Shown: positions 1-7,940 of the stretch, in pieces
Numbering within the stretch: the first letter of the stretch is position 1
How the letters are laid out: every line of letters begins with the position of its first letter
Source: BMS3ABIN04 sp965554225
GTDB lineage: Bacteria > Bacteroidota > Ignavibacteria > Ignavibacteriales > Melioribacteraceae
NCBI GenBank assembly: GCA_965554225.1
Contig: CBEVZC010000008.1
Span: 1 to 46,846, forward strand
DNA length: 46,846 nucleotides
Reading direction: 5' to 3'
The notes under the pieces: generated by a model
What the model was told of the DNA's origin: nothing
Databases searched by the model: none
Seen by the model: the letters and a program-made list of their open reading frames with translations, nothing else
Program-made: the position numbers and the translations under genes

Positions 1-416
1 TATTTCTGGGAACAGATATTTACAATAACACCAAATTTAAGAAAATGCACTCAGACGTATTTACTCTGTATTCCGAAATAATAGAACTAAATGAAAAACC
101 CATCGTTCCAATAGGTGAAATGGGGACAAATGTTGAAGGAGAAAGTTATAGTTTTGACCCATCCAAAATTGGAGAAACTTCATATCGCGCAATTATTGAT
201 TTAGGTCTGTTGGATGCCGATATGGATCATTTGGAATTTGCCGATAAATCCTTAAAATTTGCCGGAGCAAGCTCTGATATGATTGTAATTGACCTTGGGG
301 ATAACAAGAAAAATTATAAAGTAGGTGATTTAATAGAAATTAAAATGGACTACATGGGTACTCTGCGTATAATAAACTCAAAATATATAGAGAAAAAGGT
401 GAAAAACGGTAGTTAA
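1..416 (+). CDS. PLP-dependent amino-acid racemase (alanine/ornithine racemase family), C-terminal part
   Basis: The frame is open from base 3 at the left edge, so the gene begins outside the window and only about 137 C-terminal residues are seen. The first visible residues (FLGTDIYNN) and the later stretches MHSDVFTLYSEI, VPIGEMGTN and AGASSDMIVIDLGD, followed by YKVGDLIEIKMDYMGTL, resemble the C-terminal beta domain of the alanine/ornithine racemase family. Enzymes of that family interconvert L- and D-amino acids with pyridoxal phosphate in the cytoplasm. The PLP lysine and barrel lie upstream, so the substrate cannot be inferred. An ATG at 45 is internal and should not be taken as the start. 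Confidence 0.72.
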   Translation, partial: FLGTDIYNNTKFKKMHSDVFTLYSEIIELNEKPIVPIGEMGTNVEGESYSFDPSKIGETSYRAIIDLGLLDADMDHLEFADKSLKFAGASSDMIVIDLGDNKKNYKVGDLIEIKMDYMGTLRIINSKYIEKKVKNGS

Positions 417-544
417 CAAAAGCTATAAAAAATAGGCGGTTTTGTGTTAATGTCAAGGCTTGTAGTCCGTTTGAACATTCTTGCAAGCAGAAAATTTATT
501 GCTTCGAAATCGCTTACTTTTCATATACTTACCATTCAAGCACA

Positions 545-611
545 TTCCGCTAAAGCGGAACTTTGTATCTCTGTACTTTGTACTCTCGATCCAAAGTACA
601 TGTCCAAAGTA
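545..611. repeat. Palindromic repeat between racemase and MmcQ remnant
   Basis: Two hairpin-forming units lie back to back. TTCCGCT at 545-551 pairs with AGCGGAA at 554-560 across a 2-base loop. GTACTTTG at 573-580 pairs with CAAAGTAC at 592-599. The 9-mer TCCAAAGTA occurs at 590-598 and again at 603-611. The unit sits where the N-terminal coding part of the downstream MmcQ-like gene should be. It looks like a small intergenic palindromic repeat; I saw no transposase or target duplication. Confidence 0.5.
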
Positions 612-618
612 TATGTGT

Positions 619-783
619 TTGTACGAAGGGGTAAAGCCAGGTTATCATATGAACAAGAAACATTGGAATACAATTAGTTTATTAAGCAATATTCCGGAAG
701 ATAAAATTTTTGAATGGATTAATGATTCTTATGATTTGGTCGTTAGTAAATTGCCCGGAAAAATGAGAGAAGAATTATCGTAA
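619..783 (+). pseudogene. MmcQ/YjbR-family protein, 3' remnant
   Basis: The reading frame from about 619 to the TAA at 781-783 encodes the C-terminal signature of the MmcQ/YjbR (DUF419) family: PGYHMNKKHWNT, then IPEDKIFEWINDSYDLVV, then KLPGKMREEL. Family members are usually about 115-120 residues, and here only about 54 recognisable residues remain. Upstream in the same frame the sequence is palindromic repeat rather than the expected N-terminal half, so the gene looks truncated at its 5' end. The ATG at 649 could still give a 44-residue peptide. The family is a small cytoplasmic DNA-binding-like fold of unknown role. Truncation is an inference from family length. Confidence 0.6.
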
Positions 784-810
784 AGACAAAACATAAGCCC
801 AGACAAAAAA

Positions 811-1068
811 TTAGGATTTATCTTTTAAGCCTAAAAAATCCAATAAATTGTTGTGCCCTTCGTCGGAAAGTTTAACGTTATATTTTTTATAAAAAAGAAT
901 TGTAGTTTCAATTGACTTAAAATATTTTTGGCAACGTTCACAGCTATCCAAATGATCTTTGATCTCTTCACATTTGGGAGAATCCAGATTTTCCCCCAAA
1001 TTATCACAAAGATGATGCATCACCTCTTTGCATGTTATTTTTTTAGTATTAATTTTTGAACGTTGCAT
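811..1068 (-). CDS. Soluble zinc-finger anti-sigma factor
   Basis: This 85-residue protein carries a putative zinc-binding anti-sigma (ZAS) motif: His and Cys residues near the N-terminus (CKEVMHHLCDNLG) and the HxxxCxxC core HLDSCERC in the middle. Proteins of this type bind the partner ECF sigma factor and keep it from RNA polymerase, often releasing it when thiols are oxidised or zinc is lost. No membrane segment follows the finger, so it should be cytoplasmic. Its ATG at 1068 lies inside the 3' end of the sigma gene (20-base overlap), the usual arrangement for translational coupling. That makes the sigma factor at 1049-1609 its likely target. The signal it senses is not visible. Confidence 0.85.
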   Translation of the reverse strand: MQRSKINTKKITCKEVMHHLCDNLGENLDSPKCEEIKDHLDSCERCQKYFKSIETTILFYKKYNVKLSDEGHNNLLDFLGLKDKS

Positions 1069-1609
1069 TTAGTTCATTCCTTAAAAAGGCTCGTGCTCTG
1101 TGTAACCTTGATTTTACAGCCGGTATTGACAGACCAACAATCTTTCCGGTTTCTTCTGTTGAGAATCCTTCTATATCTCTCAAAGTAAAAACAATTCTAT
1201 AATCGTACGGTAATTTTTTAATTGCTTCATCCAATACATCTTTTAATTCATTGTTCTCTGTTATCTTCTCCGGTGTAACGTGCCAATCAGCAATACTCTT
1301 TTCGTCAATTAATCCGTCATCATTTTCTAAAGAAGTATATCCCCGCCTTTTTTGAGACCTTGCCAACATAAGACAATGATTTGAAACTATCGTATATAAC
1401 CACGTCGATAGTTTTGAATTACCGCTAAATTGATGTATGGACTTAACCATGCTCAAAAACGACTCCTGCATAGTATGCTCGGCTCGCTCTTTATCCCTGC
1501 AAATTTTATAAGCAAAATTATAGACTGTCTGCTCATATTTTTTTACCAGCTCTTCCAGAGCCTTTTTATCGTCGTTTTTAGCTTTTTCTATAAGTTCTTT
1601 TTCATCCAT
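1049..1609 (-). CDS. ECF-family RNA polymerase sigma factor (RpoE-like)
   Basis: The 186-residue product has the two ECF sigma regions. Region 2 (about residues 10-80) includes YNFAYKICRDKERAEHTMQESF and the -10 recognition stretch STWLYTIVSNHCL. Region 4 (about 125-180) has the helix-turn-helix LPYDYRIVFTLRDIEGFS and GLSIPAVKSRLHRAR. It directs RNA polymerase to a limited regulon. The start is the ATG at 1609. The gene overlaps the anti-sigma gene by 20 bases and faces away from the kinase-like gene at 1908. The 298-base gap between them must hold both promoters, but I could not pick out either with confidence. Confidence 0.93.
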   Translation of the reverse strand: MDEKELIEKAKNDDKKALEELVKKYEQTVYNFAYKICRDKERAEHTMQESFLSMVKSIHQFSGNSKLSTWLYTIVSNHCLMLARSQKRRGYTSLENDDGLIDEKSIADWHVTPEKITENNELKDVLDEAIKKLPYDYRIVFTLRDIEGFSTEETGKIVGLSIPAVKSRLHRARAFLRNELNATFKN

Positions 1610-1907
1610 TTCGTATGATGTTTTTTAAAATAAAAAGATTCACAAATTAGTGATTCATCGTTCTTACATAATAGTAAAAAATCAAGACTGCAATTTAATA
1701 TTATATAGGTTACAAAACCATTAAGATAAAATTTTTCTGCTAATTTTTGTTTGATTTTTTTTAAATCTGAGAGGCTGCAATTTATAATGTTTACAAAAAT
1801 GCGGCAAAAAAAGGATTAAAATTAAGGTTAAAATTTTACCAGTTAATTGTTTCTTTAGAAGGTCAATTTCATTATTTTTTAAAACAAAATTAATTATACA
1901 AATCAAA

Positions 1908-4070
1908 ATGAAAAATCAGTTAACAGTAGCCTTAAAAAATAACAAGCTGCTTAATAATTGTAACATATCCAATTTAGACTTTAGTGATATTAAGGGAAAT
2001 TTTATTACACTTAACGAAGGTCAGTTTCTTTTTAAAGAGGGTGATAACTCGGATTTTATATATCTGGTTTTAAGTGGCGAGGTAAATCTATTAAAGAAAC
2101 AAAAAGTCGGTAAGACAATATCATATGTGTTTGGCGAGAACGAGTTTTTAGGCGAGGACGAATTCTTAAAACAGATTAACAGGAATACAACAGCAGTAGC
2201 AATTGCAGATTCATATGTTATTGAATTAACCAAAGACGAAGTAACAAAACTTGTTGATCAAGACCAAAGTGTTGCAATGAATCTATCAATTAATACACCA
2301 AATGAAGATCCGGATTCAATTGAAGATTATGTCGATGAAAAATTAGTAGAAGAAATTTTTGACGACTCACTAAATAATAATTTATCTGAAGAAGAATTAA
2401 TCGATAATGAACATGTAAGCATTAACGATATTTCAGAACCTATCCAAAGTGAAAAAATTAGCGATGGAATAGACAATATTTCAGATGAAAGTACTCTAGA
2501 GCAAAACCTTGCAGATGAGTTAACCGATAAAATCAATCATAATAAATTTGATTTGGATGAACAAGTACCAGATAGATTTGAACTAACAGACGAAGATATT
2601 ACAGAAATTTCTGATGTTTTAGATAATAATACTTCGGCAATAAATTTACCGGGAAATGAAAATCCACAGGAGGAACCCTTGTCAAAAGACGAAAAATCAT
2701 TTGAAGACAATTTTGATGAAAAATTTGATCTAACTAATTTAAGCAATAATGAAGACGAAACAGGAATAAAACATGTAGAAAAATTGTTAAACGATTTGGA
2801 AGATGAAGAGCATCAAGAATTAACTGATGATTTAGTAACTGAAGAGATGGGAAATACAGAAGAACATTTAGACAAGAATTTTGACAATTCTAAAGGAGAT
2901 GACGGAATGTTAACCGAACAATTGGAAATGATTATAAAAGCTGCACAGCTTGTCAACTCGAATATAAAGCTTGATGACGTATTGAAAAATATAGTTGACG
3001 TTGCCGTTGATCTGACAAATGCAGATAGAGGGACCCTATATTTGGTTGATAAAAATAATAGAAGCCTTTGGTCAAAAGTTTTAATGGGAGACGAACTGAA
3101 GGAAATACACTTGAAATTCGGAGAAGGTGTTGCCGGATGGGTTGCTGAAAAAGGTGAGATTGTAAATATTTCCGATGTGCGTTCAGATAAAAGATTCAAA
3201 GAATCTTTTGATAAGGAAAGCGGTTACAAAACCGACACAATGTTATGCTATCCAATTAGGAATAAAAGGGAAGAAATAATCGGCGTTCTTCAATTATTAA
3301 ACAGTGCAAAGGGGGGCTTCTCACAAAATGATGAATGGTTCATCAATGCGCTATCGGTACACGCTGCATTAGCTTTAGAAAATGCTTCGCTTGTAGAAAA
3401 ACTTCTGGAAACAGAAAGAACTTCTTCTTTAGGAAAAATGGGAAACTTTTTAATTCAAGATTTTAAAAAGCCAATACTAGTAAGCAAAAGATATGCAGAG
3501 CATCTAAGTCAAAAAAACTTACCGCGGGACATAAAGCAGATTGTAGAAATGCTTTTGGAACAATTAAACCAAGTATCTGATTTAATCTTAACCACTTCAA
3601 ACTATACTGAGGGCACTTTGGTTTTGAGAAAAGAAAATGCCAGTCTTAATGATACACTTAAAGAATATACAAATAGATTGGAAGCATATCTTAGAACCAA
3701 TAATTGTCTAATTATAACAGAATTTGATCAGGATGTAAATGTAAATCTTGACTCAAAGGAATTTTACCAATGTTTTAACAACATTGTAAAAAATGCGGTC
3801 GAAGCTTTACCCGACGGTGGGAATATATTATTGACGACAAAAAAAGATGGCGGTAATGTTAGAATTTCCTTTGAAGATAGAGGTATTGGTATACCCGAAT
3901 CACAGCTAGACAAAGTATTTGAACCCTTGATTACATTCAAAAACAACAAAGGTCCGGGGCTCGGTCTTTCAATTACAAAGAAGATAATTGAAGATCATAA
4001 CGGAACACTTTCTATTTCAAGCATAGTTAACGAGGGAACAACTGTTGTTATTACGCTTCCCACTGTGTAA
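1908..4070 (+). CDS. CNBD-acidic linker-GAF-HATPase protein lacking the phospho-accepting His
   Basis: The 720-residue protein starts with a cyclic-nucleotide-binding-like domain (about 20-125; LNEGQFLFKEGDNSDFIYLV, LSGEVNLL, FGENEFLGEDE). A very acidic, low-complexity linker follows (about 130-330), then a GAF domain (about 335-495; NADRGTLYLVD, FGEGVAGWVAEKGEIVNISDV, GVLQLLNS). The C-terminal half is a histidine-kinase module: a dimerisation helix with SLGKMGNFLIQDFKKP, then the ATPase domain with N-box NNIVKNAVEALPDGG, G1 DRGIGIP and G2 GPGLGLSI (about 682-689). In related kinases the dimerisation helix reads H-D/E; here residue 517 is Gln (CAA, 3456-3458). So nucleotide binding looks intact but autophosphorylation on the usual His does not. 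The miaA gene follows after 18 bases, probably in the same transcript. Confidence 0.85.
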   Translation: MKNQLTVALKNNKLLNNCNISNLDFSDIKGNFITLNEGQFLFKEGDNSDFIYLVLSGEVNLLKKQKVGKTISYVFGENEFLGEDEFLKQINRNTTAVAIADSYVIELTKDEVTKLVDQDQSVAMNLSINTPNEDPDSIEDYVDEKLVEEIFDDSLNNNLSEEELIDNEHVSINDISEPIQSEKISDGIDNISDESTLEQNLADELTDKINHNKFDLDEQVPDRFELTDEDITEISDVLDNNTSAINLPGNENPQEEPLSKDEKSFEDNFDEKFDLTNLSNNEDETGIKHVEKLLNDLEDEEHQELTDDLVTEEMGNTEEHLDKNFDNSKGDDGMLTEQLEMIIKAAQLVNSNIKLDDVLKNIVDVAVDLTNADRGTLYLVDKNNRSLWSKVLMGDELKEIHLKFGEGVAGWVAEKGEIVNISDVRSDKRFKESFDKESGYKTDTMLCYPIRNKREEIIGVLQLLNSAKGGFSQNDEWFINALSVHAALALENASLVEKLLETERTSSLGKMGNFLIQDFKKPILVSKRYAEHLSQKNLPRDIKQIVEMLLEQLNQVSDLILTTSNYTEGTLVLRKENASLNDTLKEYTNRLEAYLRTNNCLIITEFDQDVNVNLDSKEFYQCFNNIVKNAVEALPDGGNILLTTKKDGGNVRISFEDRGIGIPESQLDKVFEPLITFKNNKGPGLGLSITKKIIEDHNGTLSISSIVNEGTTVVITLPTV

Positions 4071-4088
4071 AATACTTTACTAATACTT

Positions 4089-4994
4089 ATGAACTACGAG
4101 TTAATAACTATCCTCGGTCCCACTGCTGTTGGCAAAACACGATTAGCCGCTCTTTTAGCCCGAAAATTTAACGGTGAAATTATCTCTGCCGACTCTCGTC
4201 AAGTTTACAAAAGGATGAATATAGGAACCGGAAAAGATTTGGAAGATTATATTGTAAACGGGGAAACAGTTAAATATCATTTAATAGACATACTTGAACC
4301 AACCGAAGAATTTAATGTCTATCTTTTTCAAGAGTTGTTTTACAATTCTTTTAATAAGATTCAAAGCAATGGCAAACTTCCGTTCCTAGTGGGAGGGACC
4401 GGAATGTATTTAAGTTCAATCCTAAACAGCTACAATTTACCAAAGGTCAATTTCGAAAGTGGAAGACGCGAAGAATTAAATAAGAAATCAAAAAAAGAGT
4501 TAATAGCTTATCTCAAAAAAATAAATGCCAATTTACATAATACTACTGATCTTGAAATAAAAGAACGAATAATTAAAGCTATTCTTACTGCAGAAAAGAC
4601 ACAAGATCGAAAAGAAATAGTAAAACAAAAGATTAAAACTTTTATTATCGGAATAAAAGAAGAAAGAGATAAAATAAAAAAAAACATTACGGAAAGATTA
4701 AAATTCAGATTAGCAAACGGTATGATTGAGGAAGTTAAAAGTCTGATGGAAGAAGGATTAAGCTATGAAAAACTAAAATTTTTCGGATTAGAATATAAAT
4801 ATGTTAGTATGTATTTGATGAATGAATTAAATTATAATGATATGTCCCAAAAGTTGAACAGTGCAATTCATAAATTTGCAAAAAGGCAAATGACATGGTT
4901 TAGAAAAATGGAAAAGGAAGGAATAGAAATACATTGGCTGGAAGGTCCCGATTTTAATAAAGCACAAGACCTAATCCAGAAATTTGTGTTATGA
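4089..4994 (+). CDS. miaA: tRNA dimethylallyltransferase MiaA
   Basis: MiaA transfers a dimethylallyl group from DMAPP to N6 of A37 in tRNAs that read UNN codons. The 301-residue product has the P-loop GPTAVGKT at residues 10-17, the ISADSRQVYKRMNIGTGK motif that binds the tRNA, HLIDILEPTEEFNVYLF, and the GGTGMYLSSIL stretch. A C-terminal KRQMTWFRK segment is also typical. Length and motif order match the family. It overlaps the next gene by four bases (ATGA at 4991-4994). Its isoprenoid substrate comes from the non-mevalonate pathway, to which ispG at 12639 belongs. Confidence 0.96.
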   Translation: MNYELITILGPTAVGKTRLAALLARKFNGEIISADSRQVYKRMNIGTGKDLEDYIVNGETVKYHLIDILEPTEEFNVYLFQELFYNSFNKIQSNGKLPFLVGGTGMYLSSILNSYNLPKVNFESGRREELNKKSKKELIAYLKKINANLHNTTDLEIKERIIKAILTAEKTQDRKEIVKQKIKTFIIGIKEERDKIKKNITERLKFRLANGMIEEVKSLMEEGLSYEKLKFFGLEYKYVSMYLMNELNYNDMSQKLNSAIHKFAKRQMTWFRKMEKEGIEIHWLEGPDFNKAQDLIQKFVL

Positions 4995-5758
4995 TGGAGC
5001 TCGAAAACAAAACCGTTCTTTTGACCGGTGCATCAAGCGGTATTGGTTTTGCTATGGCTAATTTGTTGGCGACGTATAAAATCAATTTAATTCTTGTTGC
5101 ACGAAGAATTGAAAAACTTGATAAGCTAAAACTGAGCTTAAAAAATTATCCTTCGCATATTCTTACTCTTAAATGTGATGTTACCCAAAAGGATGAAGTA
5201 CAAAATGCATTTTATGAAATAAAAAAAAGATTCGGTTTTGTAGATATAGCAATATTAAATGCCGGCGTTGGTCACAGAACAAAAGTTACAAATTACAAAT
5301 CCGAACTTGCCGAAGAGACTTTTGGAGTAAATGTTTTGGGAATGATTTATTGGATTGAGCAGCTTCTTCCTGATTATGTGAAAAATAAAAAAGGAATAAT
5401 TGCAGGAGTCTCAAGTCTTGCGGATAATCGCGGGTTTGCCGGGAGCGGTTTTTACAGCGCCAGTAAAGCCGCAGCAAGTATTTATTTGGAAGGGTTAAGA
5501 ATTGAACTGAAAAAATTTAACGTAAAAGTTTTAACGGTAAAGCCAGGATTTGTGAAAACACCAATGACAGATAAAAACGAATTTCCCATGCCTATGATGG
5601 TAAGCGCAGAAAAAGCAGCTAAAATAATTCTACGAGGAATTAAGCAAGAAAAAAGGACAATACAATTCCCGCTTCTAATAGTTTTAAGCTCAAAATTTAT
5701 TGGAATGCTGCCTGGTCCGGTTTATGAATTTTTAGCAGGTAAATTTTTTAAAGAGTAA
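4991..5758 (+). CDS. Short-chain dehydrogenase/reductase (SDR)
   Basis: The 255-residue product is a classical SDR. It has the Rossmann glycine motif TGASSGIG at about residues 12-19, the LNAGVG motif, a serine in the GVSSLADNRG stretch, and the catalytic YSASK motif. These enzymes oxidise or reduce alcohols and ketones with NAD(P); the substrate cannot be read from sequence. The tail (GPVYEFLAGKFFKE) is mildly hydrophobic upstream, as in SDRs of the DltE/YqjQ type. The ATG at 4991 overlaps the miaA stop; a second ATG follows immediately at 4994. The stop lies only two bases from the end of the convergent DUF547 gene. Confidence 0.9.
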   Translation: MMELENKTVLLTGASSGIGFAMANLLATYKINLILVARRIEKLDKLKLSLKNYPSHILTLKCDVTQKDEVQNAFYEIKKRFGFVDIAILNAGVGHRTKVTNYKSELAEETFGVNVLGMIYWIEQLLPDYVKNKKGIIAGVSSLADNRGFAGSGFYSASKAAASIYLEGLRIELKKFNVKVLTVKPGFVKTPMTDKNEFPMPMMVSAEKAAKIILRGIKQEKRTIQFPLLIVLSSKFIGMLPGPVYEFLAGKFFKE

Positions 5759-5760
5759 TA

Positions 5761-6537
5761 TTATTTTTTAATTTCGTTCAAATCCCAATTGTACGGTAAA
5801 TAGTCAATATCCCACTCCTCGGTATTTTCTAGAATATCTTTAGAGAGCTTTTCCGGAAGATACTTCGCAATAAATAGTAGAACCTCTTCATCGTTGTTAC
5901 CAAAATCACTATCATACCAATCCAATATTTTCGATAAAAAAGCAGTCCGATTTTTTAAATCAAATTTGTTTTTCGTTCTATCGTTAAAAAATATTTTTGC
6001 CTGGTCTTCTAATTGCTCATTCAGTTTATATCCTTCGTATGCCTCATTACGCAGCGGCGGACAGCTTATTGATGCACAAACTAAAGCAAAATGAATTCTC
6101 GGTTCCTTAAATTTTTTGCGTATGATTTCGTGTTCAATTTCATTCAGTGTCATTTTTCTTTTGTTGATTACTACAAAATCCTTATCCCAGACAGTTGATT
6201 TAAAAATATGAGCGAGAATTCTGCCACCTGAATGCAGTTCGTTAATACTTTCGATCGGATAGTTATCTAAGATTATTTTTATTGTGTAGGCGTTGTATGC
6301 ATCAATCCAAAAAGCCAACCTATCTGCACTCGATTTTAACTTGCCTGGATTACTTGATTTTAGCTGCTTTATGTATTCAATAAAAAGTGAGTCATTCTCC
6401 AAACCTTTGTAATTAACAAAACCATCTTTAACATTATCGGCCAAGATTTTCGTTAGTAACTTATGATGAGGTTGAGCAAAAATAGTTAAGCTAAAAATAA
6501 TTATAATAAGTTGTAAGTATAGAAATACTTTCTTCAT
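5761..6537 (-). CDS. Secreted DUF547-domain protein
   Basis: The 258-residue product begins with a signal peptide (about 1-21, ending IFAQ) and otherwise is a DUF547 domain: LAFWIDAYNAYTIKIILDNYP, DFVVINKRKMTLNEIEHEIIR, IHFALVCASISCPPLRNEAY and FLSKILDWYDSDF. The conserved Asn-Ala-Tyr and the Cys-Pro-Pro segments suggest an enzymatic cleft, but the activity of this domain is not established. It should be periplasmic or surface-located. The start overlaps the upstream glycosyltransferase gene by four bases (ATGA), so the two are translationally coupled. DUF547 genes are often found beside the TIGR04282/TIGR04283 glycosyltransferase pair, as here. Confidence 0.88.
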   Translation of the reverse strand: MKKVFLYLQLIIIIFSLTIFAQPHHKLLTKILADNVKDGFVNYKGLENDSLFIEYIKQLKSSNPGKLKSSADRLAFWIDAYNAYTIKIILDNYPIESINELHSGGRILAHIFKSTVWDKDFVVINKRKMTLNEIEHEIIRKKFKEPRIHFALVCASISCPPLRNEAYEGYKLNEQLEDQAKIFFNDRTKNKFDLKNRTAFLSKILDWYDSDFGNNDEEVLLFIAKYLPEKLSKDILENTEEWDIDYLPYNWDLNEIKK

Positions 6538-7211
6538 TGTTTCCCAACTTCCAAATGAATTATCTCTTCAATTTTATTTTTTAATTCTGTATTTCCGCTG
6601 TTTTTGTTATTCAGCCAAGAGTTTAAATCATCTTCTGTATCAATATCAATAAGTACGGGAAGAACTTTGGAATTCATGCTAAGTTTTAACAATTTAATAA
6701 TTGTCTTTTGGTAAACTTCTTGCGTACTCCATCTAATTCCTGTAAATAATTCGGGAATTAATTCCCTCATTCCCAGCAGATAGTAACCGCCGTCATTCGA
6801 AGGACCTACAACTACATCAAATTTTTCCAAATGGGTAAACGCTTGATTAACAACTTCAAGCGACATATCCGGTACATCCGTACCAATTATTACTGCCTTT
6901 GAATAGCCTTTCCCAAGTACAAAGACAAAAGCTGATTTCATTCTGCTTCCTAAATCGGAGTTTATTTGATGCTTAAATTTAAAATCATGAGTAATCCACT
7001 CTTTAATTTTTTGTTTATCTTCCTTTTCCGAAAATAATATATATACATCAATATTTTCCGAAAGCTTGTTAACCTCATCAAAAACATTGTGCGAACATAA
7101 TGTATAAAATTGCAAGGCTTTTTCATTACCAATAGTTCTAGCTAGTCTTGTCTTTACTTTTCCATGTTCGGGAAATTTTACAAAAATGATTAATGCTGAT
7201 TTATTTCTCAC
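6534..7211 (-). CDS. TIGR04282-family (DUF2064) arsenosugar-type glycosyltransferase
   Basis: The product is a nucleotidyl/glycosyl-transferase of the DUF2064 family: LIIFVKFPEHGKVKTRLARTIG at the N-terminus, DLGSRMKSAF, IIGTDVPDM, and SNDGGYYLLGMRELIPELFTGIRWST. The family name TIGR04282 was coined for arsenosugar-type gene clusters. I chose the GTG at 7211 (MRNKSALIIF) rather than the GTG at 7277. The extra 22 residues of the longer form are hydrophobic, do not belong to the family and would overlap the upstream gene by 77 bases. The chosen start overlaps it by 11 bases, with AGG eight bases before. It forms a typical pair with the next gene upstream. Confidence 0.86.
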   Translation of the reverse strand: MRNKSALIIFVKFPEHGKVKTRLARTIGNEKALQFYTLCSHNVFDEVNKLSENIDVYILFSEKEDKQKIKEWITHDFKFKHQINSDLGSRMKSAFVFVLGKGYSKAVIIGTDVPDMSLEVVNQAFTHLEKFDVVVGPSNDGGYYLLGMRELIPELFTGIRWSTQEVYQKTIIKLLKLSMNSKVLPVLIDIDTEDDLNSWLNNKNSGNTELKNKIEEIIHLEVGKQ

Positions 7212-7878
7212 TATAGTACCTGTTATAAATTTTAGAAGTATCGACACCAAAAAAATAAAGGGCAAAATAAAATGCACTTATAAGTTGAGTTTTTATAGCT
7301 CCATTTTTATTGAACCTGCGTGCTGAAGTTATTACGTTAGCCGGCAGTTTTACAATACCGGTTTGTTTTCTTGTTTTGCGTAGGAAGGCAACATCTTCAA
7401 AGATCGGATTATTGGGAAATCTGCCAACAGTTTCGAAAAATTCTTTTCTTACAATAATCGTTTGATCTCCGAATGTAGTAAAAATGCTATCAAATTTTGT
7501 TAAGTAAGTATAAAATTTATAAGTAACAGACTCTCGGTCAAATCCAAGTCTATATGTTGCAACATAATTACCGTCTTTCTTAAAATGATTTTTAATTAAT
7601 GCAAAAGCATTATCAGGCAGTAAAGTATCGGCATGCTGAAAAACAAAAATATTGCCATAGGCAATTTTAGAACCTCTGTTTAACTGTTCCCCTCTTCCCT
7701 TTCTCCCTTTAACGATTTTAACATTAAAAGACTCGGCAATTTCCAAGGTCTTGTCTGTGCTGCCTCCGTCAGAAATTATAATCTCTACGTTTTCATCAAA
7801 TTGCTTCAGTTGAGTCAATAAATTACCTAAAAACCTTTCTTCGTTAAGAGTTGGTATAATTACAGAAATATTTAGCAT
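7201..7878 (-). CDS. TIGR04283-family glycosyltransferase 2
   Basis: The 225-residue product is a GT-A fold family 2 glycosyltransferase. It begins with SVIIPTLNEERFLGNLL, then IIISDGGSTDKTLEIA, GRGEQLNRGSKIA and FQHADTLLPDNAF, where HAD replaces the usual DxD, as is normal for TIGR04283. A later motif PNNPIFEDVAFLRKTRK also fits. The C-terminal stretch (SAFYFALYFFGVDTSKI) is hydrophobic and may touch the membrane. The family is named for arsenosugar-like clusters, but other partners of that pathway (ArsM, the radical SAM protein ArsS) are not in this window, so the sugar product is unknown. Confidence 0.88.
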   Translation of the reverse strand: MLNISVIIPTLNEERFLGNLLTQLKQFDENVEIIISDGGSTDKTLEIAESFNVKIVKGRKGRGEQLNRGSKIAYGNIFVFQHADTLLPDNAFALIKNHFKKDGNYVATYRLGFDRESVTYKFYTYLTKFDSIFTTFGDQTIIVRKEFFETVGRFPNNPIFEDVAFLRKTRKQTGIVKLPANVITSARRFNKNGAIKTQLISAFYFALYFFGVDTSKIYNRYYSEK

Positions 7879-7940
7879 AAATTAAAATATGAATGAATTA
7901 AAAATGAGAATGTCGTTTGAACGATAAAGATGAAGAAAGA

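Noticed and set aside
444..677. Plus-strand frame over the palindromic repeat
   Set aside because: It reads through hairpins, has no domain, and overlaps the frame that carries the MmcQ remnant.
1721..1906. Small minus-strand frame between the sigma and kinase-like genes
   Set aside because: Low-complexity sequence in a divergent promoter gap, with no ribosome-binding site or family.
2021..3199. Several serine-rich minus-strand frames opposite the acidic linker
   Set aside because: They are the antisense of Glu/Asp-rich codons, which read as Ser/Phe; no independent coding signs.
5759..5790. Terminator between the convergent SDR and DUF547 genes
   Set aside because: Only AT-rich sequence with no stem of useful strength.
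7212..7277. Longer N-terminus of the TIGR04282 protein from a GTG at 7277
   Set aside because: The extra 22 residues are a hydrophobic stretch read from the upstream gene's coding region and are not part of the family.
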